DNA of 8,267 nucleotides from an uncultured Collinsella sp. (GCA_900553705.1 USEK01000058.1:1-8267); one strand, 5' to 3'; shown: positions 1 to 7,428, numbered from the stretch's first letter. The notes: generated from the letters alone by a model not told the origin. Numbers and translations are program-made.

Positions 1-36
1 TAGTCGTCGGCAGCGTCAGATGTGTATAAGAGACAG
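1..36 (+). other. Nextera/Tn5 adapter (sequencing artefact, read-1 side)
   Basis: Positions 4-36 match the Nextera read-1 transposase adapter: a TCGTCGGCAGCGTC primer part (4-17) joined to the 19-bp Tn5 mosaic end AGATGTGTATAAGAGACAG (18-36). The leading TAG (1-3) would be the last bases of an i5 index. This is library DNA, not genome, and should be trimmed. Any reading frame starting in it is false; the translation beginning MYKRQ from position 22 is a well-known signature of this contamination. Confidence 0.98.
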
Positions 37-38
37 AG

Positions 39-425
39 GCTGGCTTTGCACGCATCACGGGCCTGTTTCTCGTCTTCTATCTGCTGTGCTCGACGGCCGT
101 CTGGCTGTCCGAGCCCACGACCCTCACGTTTGGCGATGGCCTGTGGTTTAGCTTTGAGACGGTCTCGACCATCGGCTTTGGTGACATTCCGGCCGAGACA
201 CCGGTTGCCCGCGCCATTACCGTCATTCTGAGCGTCATCAGCATCTTCTACATCGCCATGCTCACGGGCGTGGCGGTGAACTACTGCAATACGCTTATCA
301 AGATGCGTCAAAAGGACACCATGGCACGCTTTATGGATGATCTGGAGCATTTGGAAGAGCTCGATCGCGACGAGCTTGCCGATCTTTCGCGTCGCGTGCG
401 CGAGTATCGTCGACGCCAGCGCTAA
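39..425 (+). CDS. Two-TM potassium channel (Ion_trans_2 family), 5'-truncated
   Basis: The frame is open from the adapter junction to TAA at 423-425, giving 128 residues with no start codon; the N-terminus is lost at the contig end. Visible parts, numbered from position 39, are a hydrophobic helix at about residues 6-24, a pore loop with W36 and the selectivity filter TIGFGD at 44-49 (the KcsA-type TVGYGD motif), and a second helix at about 59-83. A charged tail of about 45 residues, rich in Glu, Asp and Arg, could be helical or coiled-coil. This is the pore module of a tetrameric K+ channel in the cytoplasmic membrane. Whether more helices or a voltage sensor preceded it cannot be seen. It stops 35 nt before the LOG-family gene on the same strand, so the two may be cotranscribed. 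The pore call is firm; the ion preference is inferred from the filter. Confidence 0.88.
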   Translation, partial: AGFARITGLFLVFYLLCSTAVWLSEPTTLTFGDGLWFSFETVSTIGFGDIPAETPVARAITVILSVISIFYIAMLTGVAVNYCNTLIKMRQKDTMARFMDDLEHLEELDRDELADLSRRVREYRRRQR

Positions 426-460
426 GACGAACGTCGCGCGCCATAACAGGGGGACTGAAT

Positions 461-994
461 ATGCATATCACCGTGTATCTGGGTGCCAGTGCCGGCAATG
501 ACCCGGCGTTTCTGCCCGCGGTGCAGGAGCTGGGCAACTGGATTGGCGCCAACGGGCACGCGCTGGTATACGGCGGGTCCAAATCGGGCCTGATGGGTGC
601 GCTCGCCGATAGCGTACTCGAGGCGGGTGGACACGTGACGGGTGTTGAGCCGAGCTTTTTTATCGAGGCCGAGTTTCAACATGACGGTATCGATGACCTC
701 ATCGTGACGAGCGATATGGCGGAGCGCAAGGCCAAGATGATTGAGCTCGGCGATGCGTTCATCGCCTTTCCCGGTGGGACGGGCACGCTCGAGGAGATTG
801 CCGAGGTCATGTCCGCGGTGTCGTTGGGGCACCTGAGTGCTCCATGCATCCTGTATAACCTGGACGGTTACTACAACGACCTCAAGGCGCTGCTCGAGCA
901 CATGATTGATAAGGGCCTATCGAGCCCGCGGCGCCAGCACGGCATCTACTTTGCCGACGATTTGCGCGAGATTGCCTCGATTATCAACGGATAA
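461..994 (+). CDS. LOG-family protein (TIGR00730), putative nucleoside 5'-monophosphate phosphoribohydrolase
   Basis: This 177-residue cytosolic Rossmann-type protein has both LOG hallmarks: GGSKSGLMG at residues 38-46 and PGGTGTLEE at 104-112. A conserved basic stretch, MAERKAKM, lies at 86-93. Characterised members hydrolyse cytokinin riboside 5'-monophosphates or other nucleoside monophosphates to a free base and ribose 5-phosphate. The natural substrate in gut bacteria is not settled, so the old label 'lysine decarboxylase' should not be used. The length is normal and the protein is complete. The ATG at 461 is supported by AGGGGGAC at 448-455, 5 nt upstream. The gene follows the K+ channel by 35 nt and is probably in the same transcript; the next gene appears to have its own promoter. 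Confidence 0.93.
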   Translation: MHITVYLGASAGNDPAFLPAVQELGNWIGANGHALVYGGSKSGLMGALADSVLEAGGHVTGVEPSFFIEAEFQHDGIDDLIVTSDMAERKAKMIELGDAFIAFPGGTGTLEEIAEVMSAVSLGHLSAPCILYNLDGYYNDLKALLEHMIDKGLSSPRRQHGIYFADDLREIASIING

Positions 995-1074
995 GTCTTG
1001 AGCCTGCCCCACTATGGCTCCCAATGGTGCCGTTCGCGGCGTGGATGGTTGGCTCGTTTGGGCAACGCTCGCTC

Positions 1075-1080
1075 TACAAT
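1075..1080 (+). promoter_or_regulatory. Candidate -10 box for the ClC gene
   Basis: TACAAT, one mismatch from TATAAT, lies 39 nt before the ClC start codon in the 125-nt gap after the LOG gene. No good -35 hexamer sits at 16-19 nt; TTGGCT at 1049-1054 is 20 nt away. The same hexamer precedes prfC in this window, which supports it as a real element. The rest of the gap holds only a weak 5-bp stem (GAGCC 1000-1004 / GGCTC 1016-1020) without a T-run. Confidence 0.45.
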
Positions 1081-1119
1081 AAAACGTATCTATGTCGACT
1101 TTGACCGCGGGAGGACCCG

Positions 1120-2424
1120 ATGGACAACCTTGCCAAACCCACAAACCGCGCGCTGTTTTTAGTTAGCGTTGCCGTGACCGGTGCGTTCGCAGGTGCCGCG
1201 GTCTGGCTGTTCTTTTTTGCGATGGAGCACGGTATCGACTATCTATGGACCGAGATTCCGCACGCGCTGGGCGTCTCTTCGCCCGAGCTTGCCAGCGGCC
1301 CGTTTGGCTTTTTGCCGTACCCGTTTTTTGTCTGCCTGCTGGGCGGCCTGTTAATCGGTCTGTACGAAAAGATGACAGGCACCAAGACCGATGACCTCAA
1401 CCAGGTGATGGCTAAGGTTAAGCAAGACGGACGCTATCCGTACGACAACCTGGGCAAGCTTTCGCTCGCGGCATTGCTGCCGCTGCTGTTTGGCGGAAGC
1501 ATTGGACCGGAGGCCGGCCTGACCGGCGTTATCGCTGGTCTGTGCAGCTGGGTCGGCGACCGCATGCGTCGCTTTGGCGCCGAGTTTAGGGAGCTCACGC
1601 TGCTGGGCACCCAGGCTGCCCTGACGGCGCTCTTCACCGCGCCCGTCTTTGGCTTTGTGGCGCCGCTTGCCGGTAGCGCCGACGGCCAGGGCGAAGACAC
1701 CGACGATGAGTCCACGTCCGACGAGATCACCATCAAGCTGCCCAAGGCGCAAAAGACGGTGGTCTACGGCATTGCGATTGCCGGCGGTCTGGGCACTTAC
1801 CTGCTGCTTGGCCAGCTTGTGGGCGGCGGCATGGGCATGCCCAGGTTCGAGTCCGCCGAGGTAGGCAACCTGGAACTTACCTGGCTCATTCCGCTGGCGT
1901 TGGTTGGCACCGTTTTCGGCTGGCTGTACTTTGTCTCTGAGCATGCAAGCGAGGCACTGTCCCATGCAATAGGGGAGCGTCCTGTCGTCAAGGCCATGCT
2001 AGCCGGTCTGGCGCTCGCCATCTGTGGCACGGTCCTGCCCTACACCATGTTTGCCGGCGAGACCCAGGCCGACGTGCTCATGGAAACCTACCTGACCATT
2101 CCCGCCGGCGTGCTGATCGCGACCGGTCTTGTTAAGGCCATGCTGACGCCTGCCCTCATCAACCTTGGTTGGCGCGGCGGCCACTTCTTCCCGGTTATCT
2201 TCTCGGGCGTAAGCCTGGGCTATGGCCTGGCCGTCCTCACCGGCGCCGATCCGGTCTTTTGCGTCGCCGTCTGCACGGCATCGACGATGGGCGCCGTCAT
2301 GCGTCAGCCGGTCATGGTCGTGGGCCTGCTGCTCATGTGCTTCCCACTCAAGGGCATCGTCTGCATGATCATCGCCGCCGTTATCGCCGCCGGCATTCCG
2401 CTGCCCAAGCCGCTGCGCAAGTAG
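1120..2424 (+). CDS. ClC-family anion channel/transporter, YfeO-like
   Basis: A 434-residue polytopic membrane protein whose length and features fit the bacterial ClC family, in particular the YfeO-like branch. The conserved ClC anion-path motifs are recognisable: GGSIGP at residues 125-130, corresponding to G(K/R)EGP, and GGHFFP at 353-358, corresponding to the GxFxP motif before the second pore half. At least ten hydrophobic stretches are visible. Between the halves is an acidic loop at 188-202 (DGQGEDTDDESTSDE). The glutamate of G(K/R)EGP, which gates and couples protons in Cl-/H+ antiporters, is isoleucine here (I128), with a glutamate just after the motif (E131). The likely role is passive or differently gated movement of chloride or another anion; the substrate is unproven. 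The ATG start has the strong RBS GGGAGGA at 1109-1115. The gene converges with the EamA gene, whose end lies 94 nt downstream. Confidence 0.88.
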   Translation: MDNLAKPTNRALFLVSVAVTGAFAGAAVWLFFFAMEHGIDYLWTEIPHALGVSSPELASGPFGFLPYPFFVCLLGGLLIGLYEKMTGTKTDDLNQVMAKVKQDGRYPYDNLGKLSLAALLPLLFGGSIGPEAGLTGVIAGLCSWVGDRMRRFGAEFRELTLLGTQAALTALFTAPVFGFVAPLAGSADGQGEDTDDESTSDEITIKLPKAQKTVVYGIAIAGGLGTYLLLGQLVGGGMGMPRFESAEVGNLELTWLIPLALVGTVFGWLYFVSEHASEALSHAIGERPVVKAMLAGLALAICGTVLPYTMFAGETQADVLMETYLTIPAGVLIATGLVKAMLTPALINLGWRGGHFFPVIFSGVSLGYGLAVLTGADPVFCVAVCTASTMGAVMRQPVMVVGLLLMCFPLKGIVCMIIAAVIAAGIPLPKPLRK

Positions 2425-2518
2425 CACGGTGGCGCGCGGGCAATACAAACATCTCAAGCCCGGTGTGGGCGCTGTGTCACGGATTTGCGGGTGGACTGAA
2501 TCTCGCCTGGCACCGACG

Positions 2519-3394
2519 CTACTTCCAAATCGCGAGCGCGGCGGTGCCCAGCACGATGAGGAAAAGGCCGATGGCGCTTCGATGCGACAGCTTTTCGTTG
2601 AAGGCCAGTCGTGCGAACAGCACCGATACGACAATCGATAGTTTGTCGATTTGCACGACGACGCTCACCTGGCCTGCAGCGATGGCGTAGTAGTACAGCA
2701 GCCACGACGCGCCGGTCGCAATGCCCGATGCCGCGAGAAATGCGAGTTCGCGCGGGTCAATGCGCGCGACCTGCTCCAGCTTTCCCTTGGCAGCCACGAT
2801 TGCCCATGCCATAAAAAGTACCACACAGGTACGGATCGCCGTGGCCAGGTTTGACTCGACACCTTCGATGCCGATCTTGGCGAGGACGGAGGTGAGTGCC
2901 GCGAACACGGCGGCGCCGAGGGCGTAAGCGAGCCAGGCTCGGTCTTGCTTTTGCTCTGCGCCGATGGACTGCTTTTTCTCGATTATCAAAAACGTGCCGA
3001 GCGTGATGACGGCGGTTCCCACGAGCTTGACCGCCAGGTTGCCTGTCTCACCAAAAAGCACTATGGCGATAAGCACGGCGAGCACAGTGCTCATCTTGTC
3101 GACGGGTACAACCTTGTTGACGTCTCCGATGCTGAGCGCCTTAAAGTAACAGATCCACGAGGCACCGGTGGCGAGTCCCGAGAGGGTGAGGAATAGCCAG
3201 GCTTTGGCGGGAATGGCGCCGATTGCTCCGATGGATCCAGAAATGCCCGCCATTGCCCAGGCAAATACGAGCACCACGCAAGTACGGATGGCGGTTGCAA
3301 CGTCGGAGTCGGTGTGCCTGATGCCGCATTTGGCCAAAATGGATGTGATGCCGGCAAAGAAAGCTGATGCAAATGCTGCTGTAACCCACGACAC
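2519..3394 (-). CDS. EamA/DMT-superfamily transporter, tandem of two similar half-units
   Basis: A 291-residue, very hydrophobic protein of about ten helices, built from two EamA units at about residues 9-138 and 160-289. The units share the exact decapeptide ATAIRTCVVL (33-42 and 184-193), ATGASW and DK.S motifs; my hand alignment gives 51 identities in 109 positions. Each unit resembles the half-size (about 140 aa) EamA proteins of the COG2510 type. DMT proteins export or import small metabolites, amino acids or drugs; the substrate cannot be told here. The start is GTG at 3394, chosen because AGGAGG (3410-3405) lies 10 nt upstream and the frame matches the family N-terminus; the nearby ATG at 3413 is in another frame. 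It lies 68 nt downstream of the ABC permease on the same strand, but a candidate terminator falls between them. Confidence 0.9.
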   Translation of the reverse strand: MSWVTAAFASAFFAGITSILAKCGIRHTDSDVATAIRTCVVLVFAWAMAGISGSIGAIGAIPAKAWLFLTLSGLATGASWICYFKALSIGDVNKVVPVDKMSTVLAVLIAIVLFGETGNLAVKLVGTAVITLGTFLIIEKKQSIGAEQKQDRAWLAYALGAAVFAALTSVLAKIGIEGVESNLATAIRTCVVLFMAWAIVAAKGKLEQVARIDPRELAFLAASGIATGASWLLYYYAIAAGQVSVVVQIDKLSIVVSVLFARLAFNEKLSHRSAIGLFLIVLGTAALAIWK

Positions 3395-3404
3395 GGGTTG
3401 AGCG

Positions 3405-3410
3405 CCTCCT
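3405..3410 (-). promoter_or_regulatory. Ribosome binding site fixing the GTG start of the EamA gene
   Basis: AGGAGG on the minus strand, 10 nt before GTG at 3394-3392. It overlaps the codons following an out-of-frame ATG at 3413, which could mislead gene callers. Confidence 0.7.
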
Positions 3411-3439
3411 CATAAAAGACCGCGCCAGATCTGCGGCGC
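3411..3439 (-). terminator. Candidate Rho-independent terminator after the ABC permease
   Basis: Read on the minus strand: GCGCC (3439-3435), an 8-nt loop, GGCGC (3426-3422), then GGTCTTTTAT. A short all-GC stem followed by a T-rich tract fits an intrinsic terminator for the GntR-ABC operon. The stem is only 5 bp, so termination may be partial and some transcripts may run on into the EamA gene. Confidence 0.4.
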
Positions 3440-3462
3440 ATGCCCGATGATACCGCGCTTGC

Positions 3463-4161
3463 CTACAGGTCGCGTGCTCGATAGACCTTGGTACTGATGG
3501 CGCAACTCAGTGCAAAGAGCACGAGGGCCAGTACGGCAATTCCTGCGCACAGGCAGCCGAGGACGGCGGGATCGGGATTCGCCCCAGCAATCGACATGAG
3601 CCAGTTGCTGATGGGGTTGGAGGAGCTCAGTGTGGCCATGGCAAGGCATCCGAGCAGGGCAAACAGGCCGACGGAAAGGCGCAGCGCCTCCATGTGTCCA
3701 AATCGAAAGAACAGCGGCTGTGCCAGAAACACCATCATGAGGGAAATGAGCATGGACGCGGTCGAAGCGATTGCGGTCTCAAAGACGGTCTGTCCCGTCG
3801 AGGGGATACCCACGCTGTTGAAGAGCGGGATGGAGACGATGCTCAGAAGCGCGGCGGCGCACGCCATGACGGCCGAGAAGACAATGATGCTCAGGTAGCG
3901 TGCACAGATGATGTCTTTGCGCGAGAGGGGCAGCGTTGCCCGATAGCGCTCCCATCCGTTTTGATTGTCGTAGCCGGCCAGCGAGTTCATGACCACGATG
4001 GGCGACATGGCACTGACCGCACAGGCGCCGGCGCTCATACTGGCATCGCCATCCGATGCGTTGGCGAGGGTCAGTACGACGAAGATGAACAGGCCGACGC
4101 CCGCGATGCTCGGGACAAGCGTGCGGACGATGGCGAGCTCAGACATAAAGGCGCGTTTCAT
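3463..4161 (-). CDS. ABC-2 type transporter permease
   Basis: A 232-residue membrane protein with about six hydrophobic segments. Near residues 65-91 it has the family pattern of an Asp followed by GWERY and LPLSRKDI..ARYL, typical of single-domain ABC-2 permeases encoded beside YtrA-type regulators. It forms the membrane part of an exporter or lipid/peptide-handling ABC complex with the ATPase encoded just upstream. Its ATG overlaps the ATPase stop as ATGA (4161-4158), so translational coupling and a joint complex are very likely. No separate permease partner is encoded here, so it probably works as a homodimer. The substrate is unknown; related systems respond to cell-wall-active antibiotics or peptides. 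Confidence 0.85.
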   Translation of the reverse strand: MKRAFMSELAIVRTLVPSIAGVGLFIFVVLTLANASDGDASMSAGACAVSAMSPIVVMNSLAGYDNQNGWERYRATLPLSRKDIICARYLSIIVFSAVMACAAALLSIVSIPLFNSVGIPSTGQTVFETAIASTASMLISLMMVFLAQPLFFRFGHMEALRLSVGLFALLGCLAMATLSSSNPISNWLMSIAGANPDPAVLGCLCAGIAVLALVLFALSCAISTKVYRARDL

Positions 4162-5039
4162 TTCGAAGCCCCTTTCAGTATGAGGCGAAGATAGTCATCA
4201 ATGGTTGCCCGGTCGCAGGGAATCTCGGGGAAGGCCTCGAGCGCCTCGCGACGGTTGGGCACGAGCACGTCCACGCTATAGGCGTGGTGGGCGGCACGGG
4301 CGCCTTCGACGCAAGCCATAAGCTCTGCGGCCTGTGCTTGGGTGCAGTGGGCGATGCCGGCTCGGTCGGTAATGTCCTCGCGCGGCAGGTCAAACACAAT
4401 CGAGCCGTTATCGATGCAGATGACGCGGTCGGCAGTGCGATCGAGGTCGGATGTAATGTGGCTTGAGAGCAGCACGCTGTGCTGGCCGTCGGCGACAAAG
4501 GTAAGCAACTCGTCGAGCAGTTCCTCGCGCGCCATGGGATCGAGACCCGCGGTGGCTTCGTCCAAAACGAGCAGCTTGGCATTGTGGCTGAGCGCACAGG
4601 CGAGCTGCAGCTTCATGCCCATGCCGCGGGAGAGGTCCTTGACCTTCGTCTTGGGATCGAGGCCAAATCGGTCGATGAATCCGGCGAACGTTTCGCAGCT
4701 CCACGTGGGGTATGCCGGGCCTACGAGCTTCTCGACCTGGCCCACCTTGAGCGTGGAGGGGAAGGGACACGTGTCCAGGACAAGCCCGATGCGGGAGCGC
4801 AGGTGGCGCTGCGTCTCGTCGGGCGCGTTGGCGTCGCAGCGCTGTCCAAGCAGATGCACCTCGCCGGCATCGGGCTTTATAAGCCCAAGCGCGGCGCGAA
4901 TGGTCGTCGTCTTGCCGGCGCCATTTGCGCCCACAAAGCCAACGATCTGGCCGGGCTCCACGGCAAGCGTGACGTCGCGCAGTGAAAAGCGGTCGCTCAC
5001 GCGGCGCGATACACCTTTGAGTTCTAGCAACTTTTGCAT
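4158..5039 (-). CDS. ABC transporter ATP-binding protein
   Basis: A 293-residue cytosolic ATPase that powers the adjacent ABC-2 permease. Visible motifs are Walker A GANGAGKT at 37-44, signature LSRGM at 136-140, Walker B LLVLDE at 156-161 with D-loop AGLD (164-167), and switch His194 in SSH. The usual Q-loop glutamine is not obvious; the region reads IGLVLDTCPF, as often seen in this subfamily. About 80 residues after the ATPase core form a C-terminal extension. The start ATG at 5039 has AGAAAGG (5053-5047) 7 nt upstream and gives the family N-terminus. The frame stays open upstream to 5504, but that extension runs through the GntR gene in another frame and is not real. The gene lies 23 nt after the GntR gene and overlaps the permease by 4 nt. 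Confidence 0.95.
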   Translation of the reverse strand: MQKLLELKGVSRRVSDRFSLRDVTLAVEPGQIVGFVGANGAGKTTTIRAALGLIKPDAGEVHLLGQRCDANAPDETQRHLRSRIGLVLDTCPFPSTLKVGQVEKLVGPAYPTWSCETFAGFIDRFGLDPKTKVKDLSRGMGMKLQLACALSHNAKLLVLDEATAGLDPMAREELLDELLTFVADGQHSVLLSSHITSDLDRTADRVICIDNGSIVFDLPREDITDRAGIAHCTQAQAAELMACVEGARAAHHAYSVDVLVPNRREALEAFPEIPCDRATIDDYLRLILKGASK

Positions 5040-5062
5040 GGTATAGCCTTTCTTGCAGATGG

Positions 5063-5443
5063 CTACTGCATGGTTTCGGGGGCTACGAGGTCGAGCATCT
5101 CGTGCAGCTTGTCGCGCGTGACGCCCAAGGCTTCGGCTTGGCTCGCCGCTTTCGCAAGCAGCTCTTCGATATGGCAGAGCTGGTTTTCGCGCAAGAGTTC
5201 TTGGTTGCCCTCGGCGACAAAACAGCCCTTGCCCTGCACGGTGCAGATAAAGCCGAGTTGCTCCAGGTCGGCGTAGGCGCGCTTGGTGGTGATGACACTC
5301 ACGCCAAGATCGCTCGCGAGTGCACGGATGCTGGGGAGTTTGGCTCCCGCAGCGAGCGCGCCCGAAAGGATCTGAGCTTTGACTTGCGAGGCTATTTGCT
5401 CGTAGATGGGCTTGTCGCTCGAATTGGATAGGATGATGTCCAC
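5063..5443 (-). CDS. GntR-family transcriptional regulator, YtrA subfamily
   Basis: A 126-residue DNA-binding protein. Residues 11-77 form the GntR winged helix, with PIYEQI (12-17), KLPSIRALASDLGVS (35-49) and the wing GKGCFV (71-76). The remaining 50 residues are helical and too short for a FadR- or HutC-type ligand domain; this layout is diagnostic of the YtrA subfamily, whose members usually repress their own operon with adjacent ABC genes. That is the arrangement here: regulator, ATPase, permease, all minus strand. The start is GTG at 5443-5441, supported by TAAGGAG (5455-5449) 5 nt upstream. An inverted repeat on the promoter is the probable binding site. The inducer is unknown. Confidence 0.93.
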   Translation of the reverse strand: MDIILSNSSDKPIYEQIASQVKAQILSGALAAGAKLPSIRALASDLGVSVITTKRAYADLEQLGFICTVQGKGCFVAEGNQELLRENQLCHIEELLAKAASQAEALGVTRDKLHEMLDLVAPETMQ

Positions 5444-5448
5444 AGCGG

Positions 5449-5455
5449 CTCCTTA
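5449..5455 (-). promoter_or_regulatory. Ribosome binding site fixing the GTG start of the GntR gene
   Basis: TAAGGAG on the minus strand with a 5-nt gap to GTG at 5443. No ATG gives a better family N-terminus. Confidence 0.7.
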
Positions 5456-5465
5456 GCTGTTGGGC

Positions 5466-5505
5466 TACACGTGTATATAACCGGTAAGCACAGTATATAT
5501 ACACT
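5466..5505. promoter_or_regulatory. Probable operator of the GntR/YtrA-type regulator
   Basis: A perfect 9-bp inverted repeat, GTGTATATA (5471-5479) and TATATACAC (5496-5504), is separated by 16 bp. The left arm is nested in the 10-bp palindrome TACACGTGTA (5466-5475), and the right arm in a near-palindrome AGTATATATACACT (5492-5505). The AT-rich arms stand out from the GC-rich surroundings and flank the expected transcription start of the GntR-ABC operon, as expected for an autorepressor. Confidence 0.65.
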
Positions 5506-5521
5506 ATGTACAGTTACGCAA
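5492..5521 (-). promoter_or_regulatory. Candidate promoter of the GntR-ABC operon
   Basis: Read on the minus strand: TTGCGT (5521-5516), an 18-nt spacer, then TATACT (5497-5492). The -10 is good and the -35 weak. It overlaps the right arm of the inverted repeat, so a bound regulator would block RNA polymerase. Confidence 0.5.
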
Positions 5522-5523
5522 GA

Positions 5524-5573
5524 GACAAATTCGGATTGGGCCGGCTACCCAGGCCCCAACTGATGAATTTGTC
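5524..5573. repeat. Two-part hairpin (inverted repeat) in the GntR-prfC intergenic region
   Basis: The outer arms GACAAATTC (5524-5532) and GAATTTGTC (5565-5573) pair perfectly over 9 bp. After a small internal loop, TTGGGCC (5536-5542) pairs with GGCCCCAA (5552-5559) with one bulged C, closing a 9-nt loop. CTGAT flanks the right arm on both sides (5560-5564 and 5574-5578). No T-run follows on either strand and it lies upstream of both promoters, so it is not a normal terminator of a neighbour. Its function is unknown: a dispersed palindromic repeat, a small RNA or a protein site are all possible. Confidence 0.7.
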
Positions 5574-5605
5574 CTGATAGGTGCCCTATGGCGGGATTTG
5601 GCGGC

Positions 5606-5611
5606 TACAAT
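5606..5611 (+). promoter_or_regulatory. Candidate -10 box for prfC
   Basis: TACAAT, 47 nt before the chosen prfC start, in the same form as the box before the ClC gene. No clear -35 is seen at the standard distance. Confidence 0.45.
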
Positions 5612-5644
5612 AATGCGGTTACAACGACGTAATGCACTCAATGC

Positions 5645-5653
5645 AAGAAAGGA
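5645..5653 (+). promoter_or_regulatory. Ribosome binding site fixing the prfC start
   Basis: AAGAAAGGA lies 5 nt before ATG at 5659. It favours that start over the in-frame ATGs at 5632 and 5641, which lie upstream of or over this site. Confidence 0.65.
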
Positions 5654-5658
5654 TCCGC

Positions 5659-7272
<1,614 letters not shown>

Positions 7273-7277
7273 CGCAC

Positions 7278-7316
7278 CGGCGCGGTGATCCTGTGGGGCC
7301 GCCGCGCCGTTTGCTT
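7278..7316 (+). terminator. Candidate Rho-independent terminator of prfC
   Basis: CGGCGCGG (7278-7285) pairs perfectly with CCGCGCCG (7302-7309) around a 16-nt loop and is followed by TTTGCTT. The 8-bp all-GC stem starts 6 nt after the stop codon. The T-tract is short and broken, so strength is uncertain. Its tail touches the -35 of the next gene's promoter. Confidence 0.5.
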
Positions 7317-7343
7317 GCCTGCCGCCGCGTGAGCGGCTATCAT
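7315..7343 (+). promoter_or_regulatory. Candidate promoter of the queuosine-precursor transporter
   Basis: TTGCCT (7315-7320), a 17-nt spacer, and TATCAT (7338-7343). Transcription would begin near 7350 and give a leader of about 80 nt. Confidence 0.55.
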
Positions 7344-7372
7344 ACCCACCGTCGCCTCAAGACCGTGGCGGC

Positions 7373-7422
7373 CGAGCAGTTCGGGTCCGATATCCTGCTC
7401 GTTAAACCTAAAACCAAAGGAG
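7373..7422 (+). promoter_or_regulatory. Structured leader, possible preQ1-type riboswitch
   Basis: A perfect 7-bp stem CGAGCAG (7373-7379) / CTGCTCG (7395-7401) encloses a 15-nt loop containing TCC (7386-7388). An A-rich single strand (7402-7418) then runs into the RBS AAAGGAG (7416-7422), whose GGA could pair with the loop TCC as a short pseudoknot. Small stem-loops with an A-rich tail ending in the RBS are the form of preQ1 riboswitches, and the gene downstream is of a family that imports queuosine precursors. The tail is longer than in preQ1-I examples I know (about 14 nt) and the loop pairing is only 3 bp. The stem is seen; the riboswitch call is tentative. Confidence 0.35.
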
Positions 7423-7428
7423 TACATA

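Noticed and set aside
22..231. A 69-residue protein starting MYKRQ
   Set aside because: Its start is in the Nextera adapter and its frame differs from the K+ channel frame.
1000..1020. Terminator after the LOG gene
   Set aside because: A 5-bp GAGCC/GGCTC stem with an 11-nt loop and no following T-run.
2425..2518. Terminator between the converging ClC and EamA genes
   Set aside because: Only a 4-bp GCCC/GGGC stem (about 2458-2470) without a T-run on either strand; too weak to annotate.
3447..3452. TATCAT as a -10 for a separate EamA promoter (minus strand)
   Set aside because: No -35-like hexamer at the proper distance, and the candidate terminator hairpin lies just downstream of it.
5040..5504. 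N-terminal extension of the ABC ATPase to 448 residues
   Set aside because: The extension overlaps the well-supported GntR gene in another frame and has no family similarity; ATG at 5039 has an RBS and the right N-terminus.
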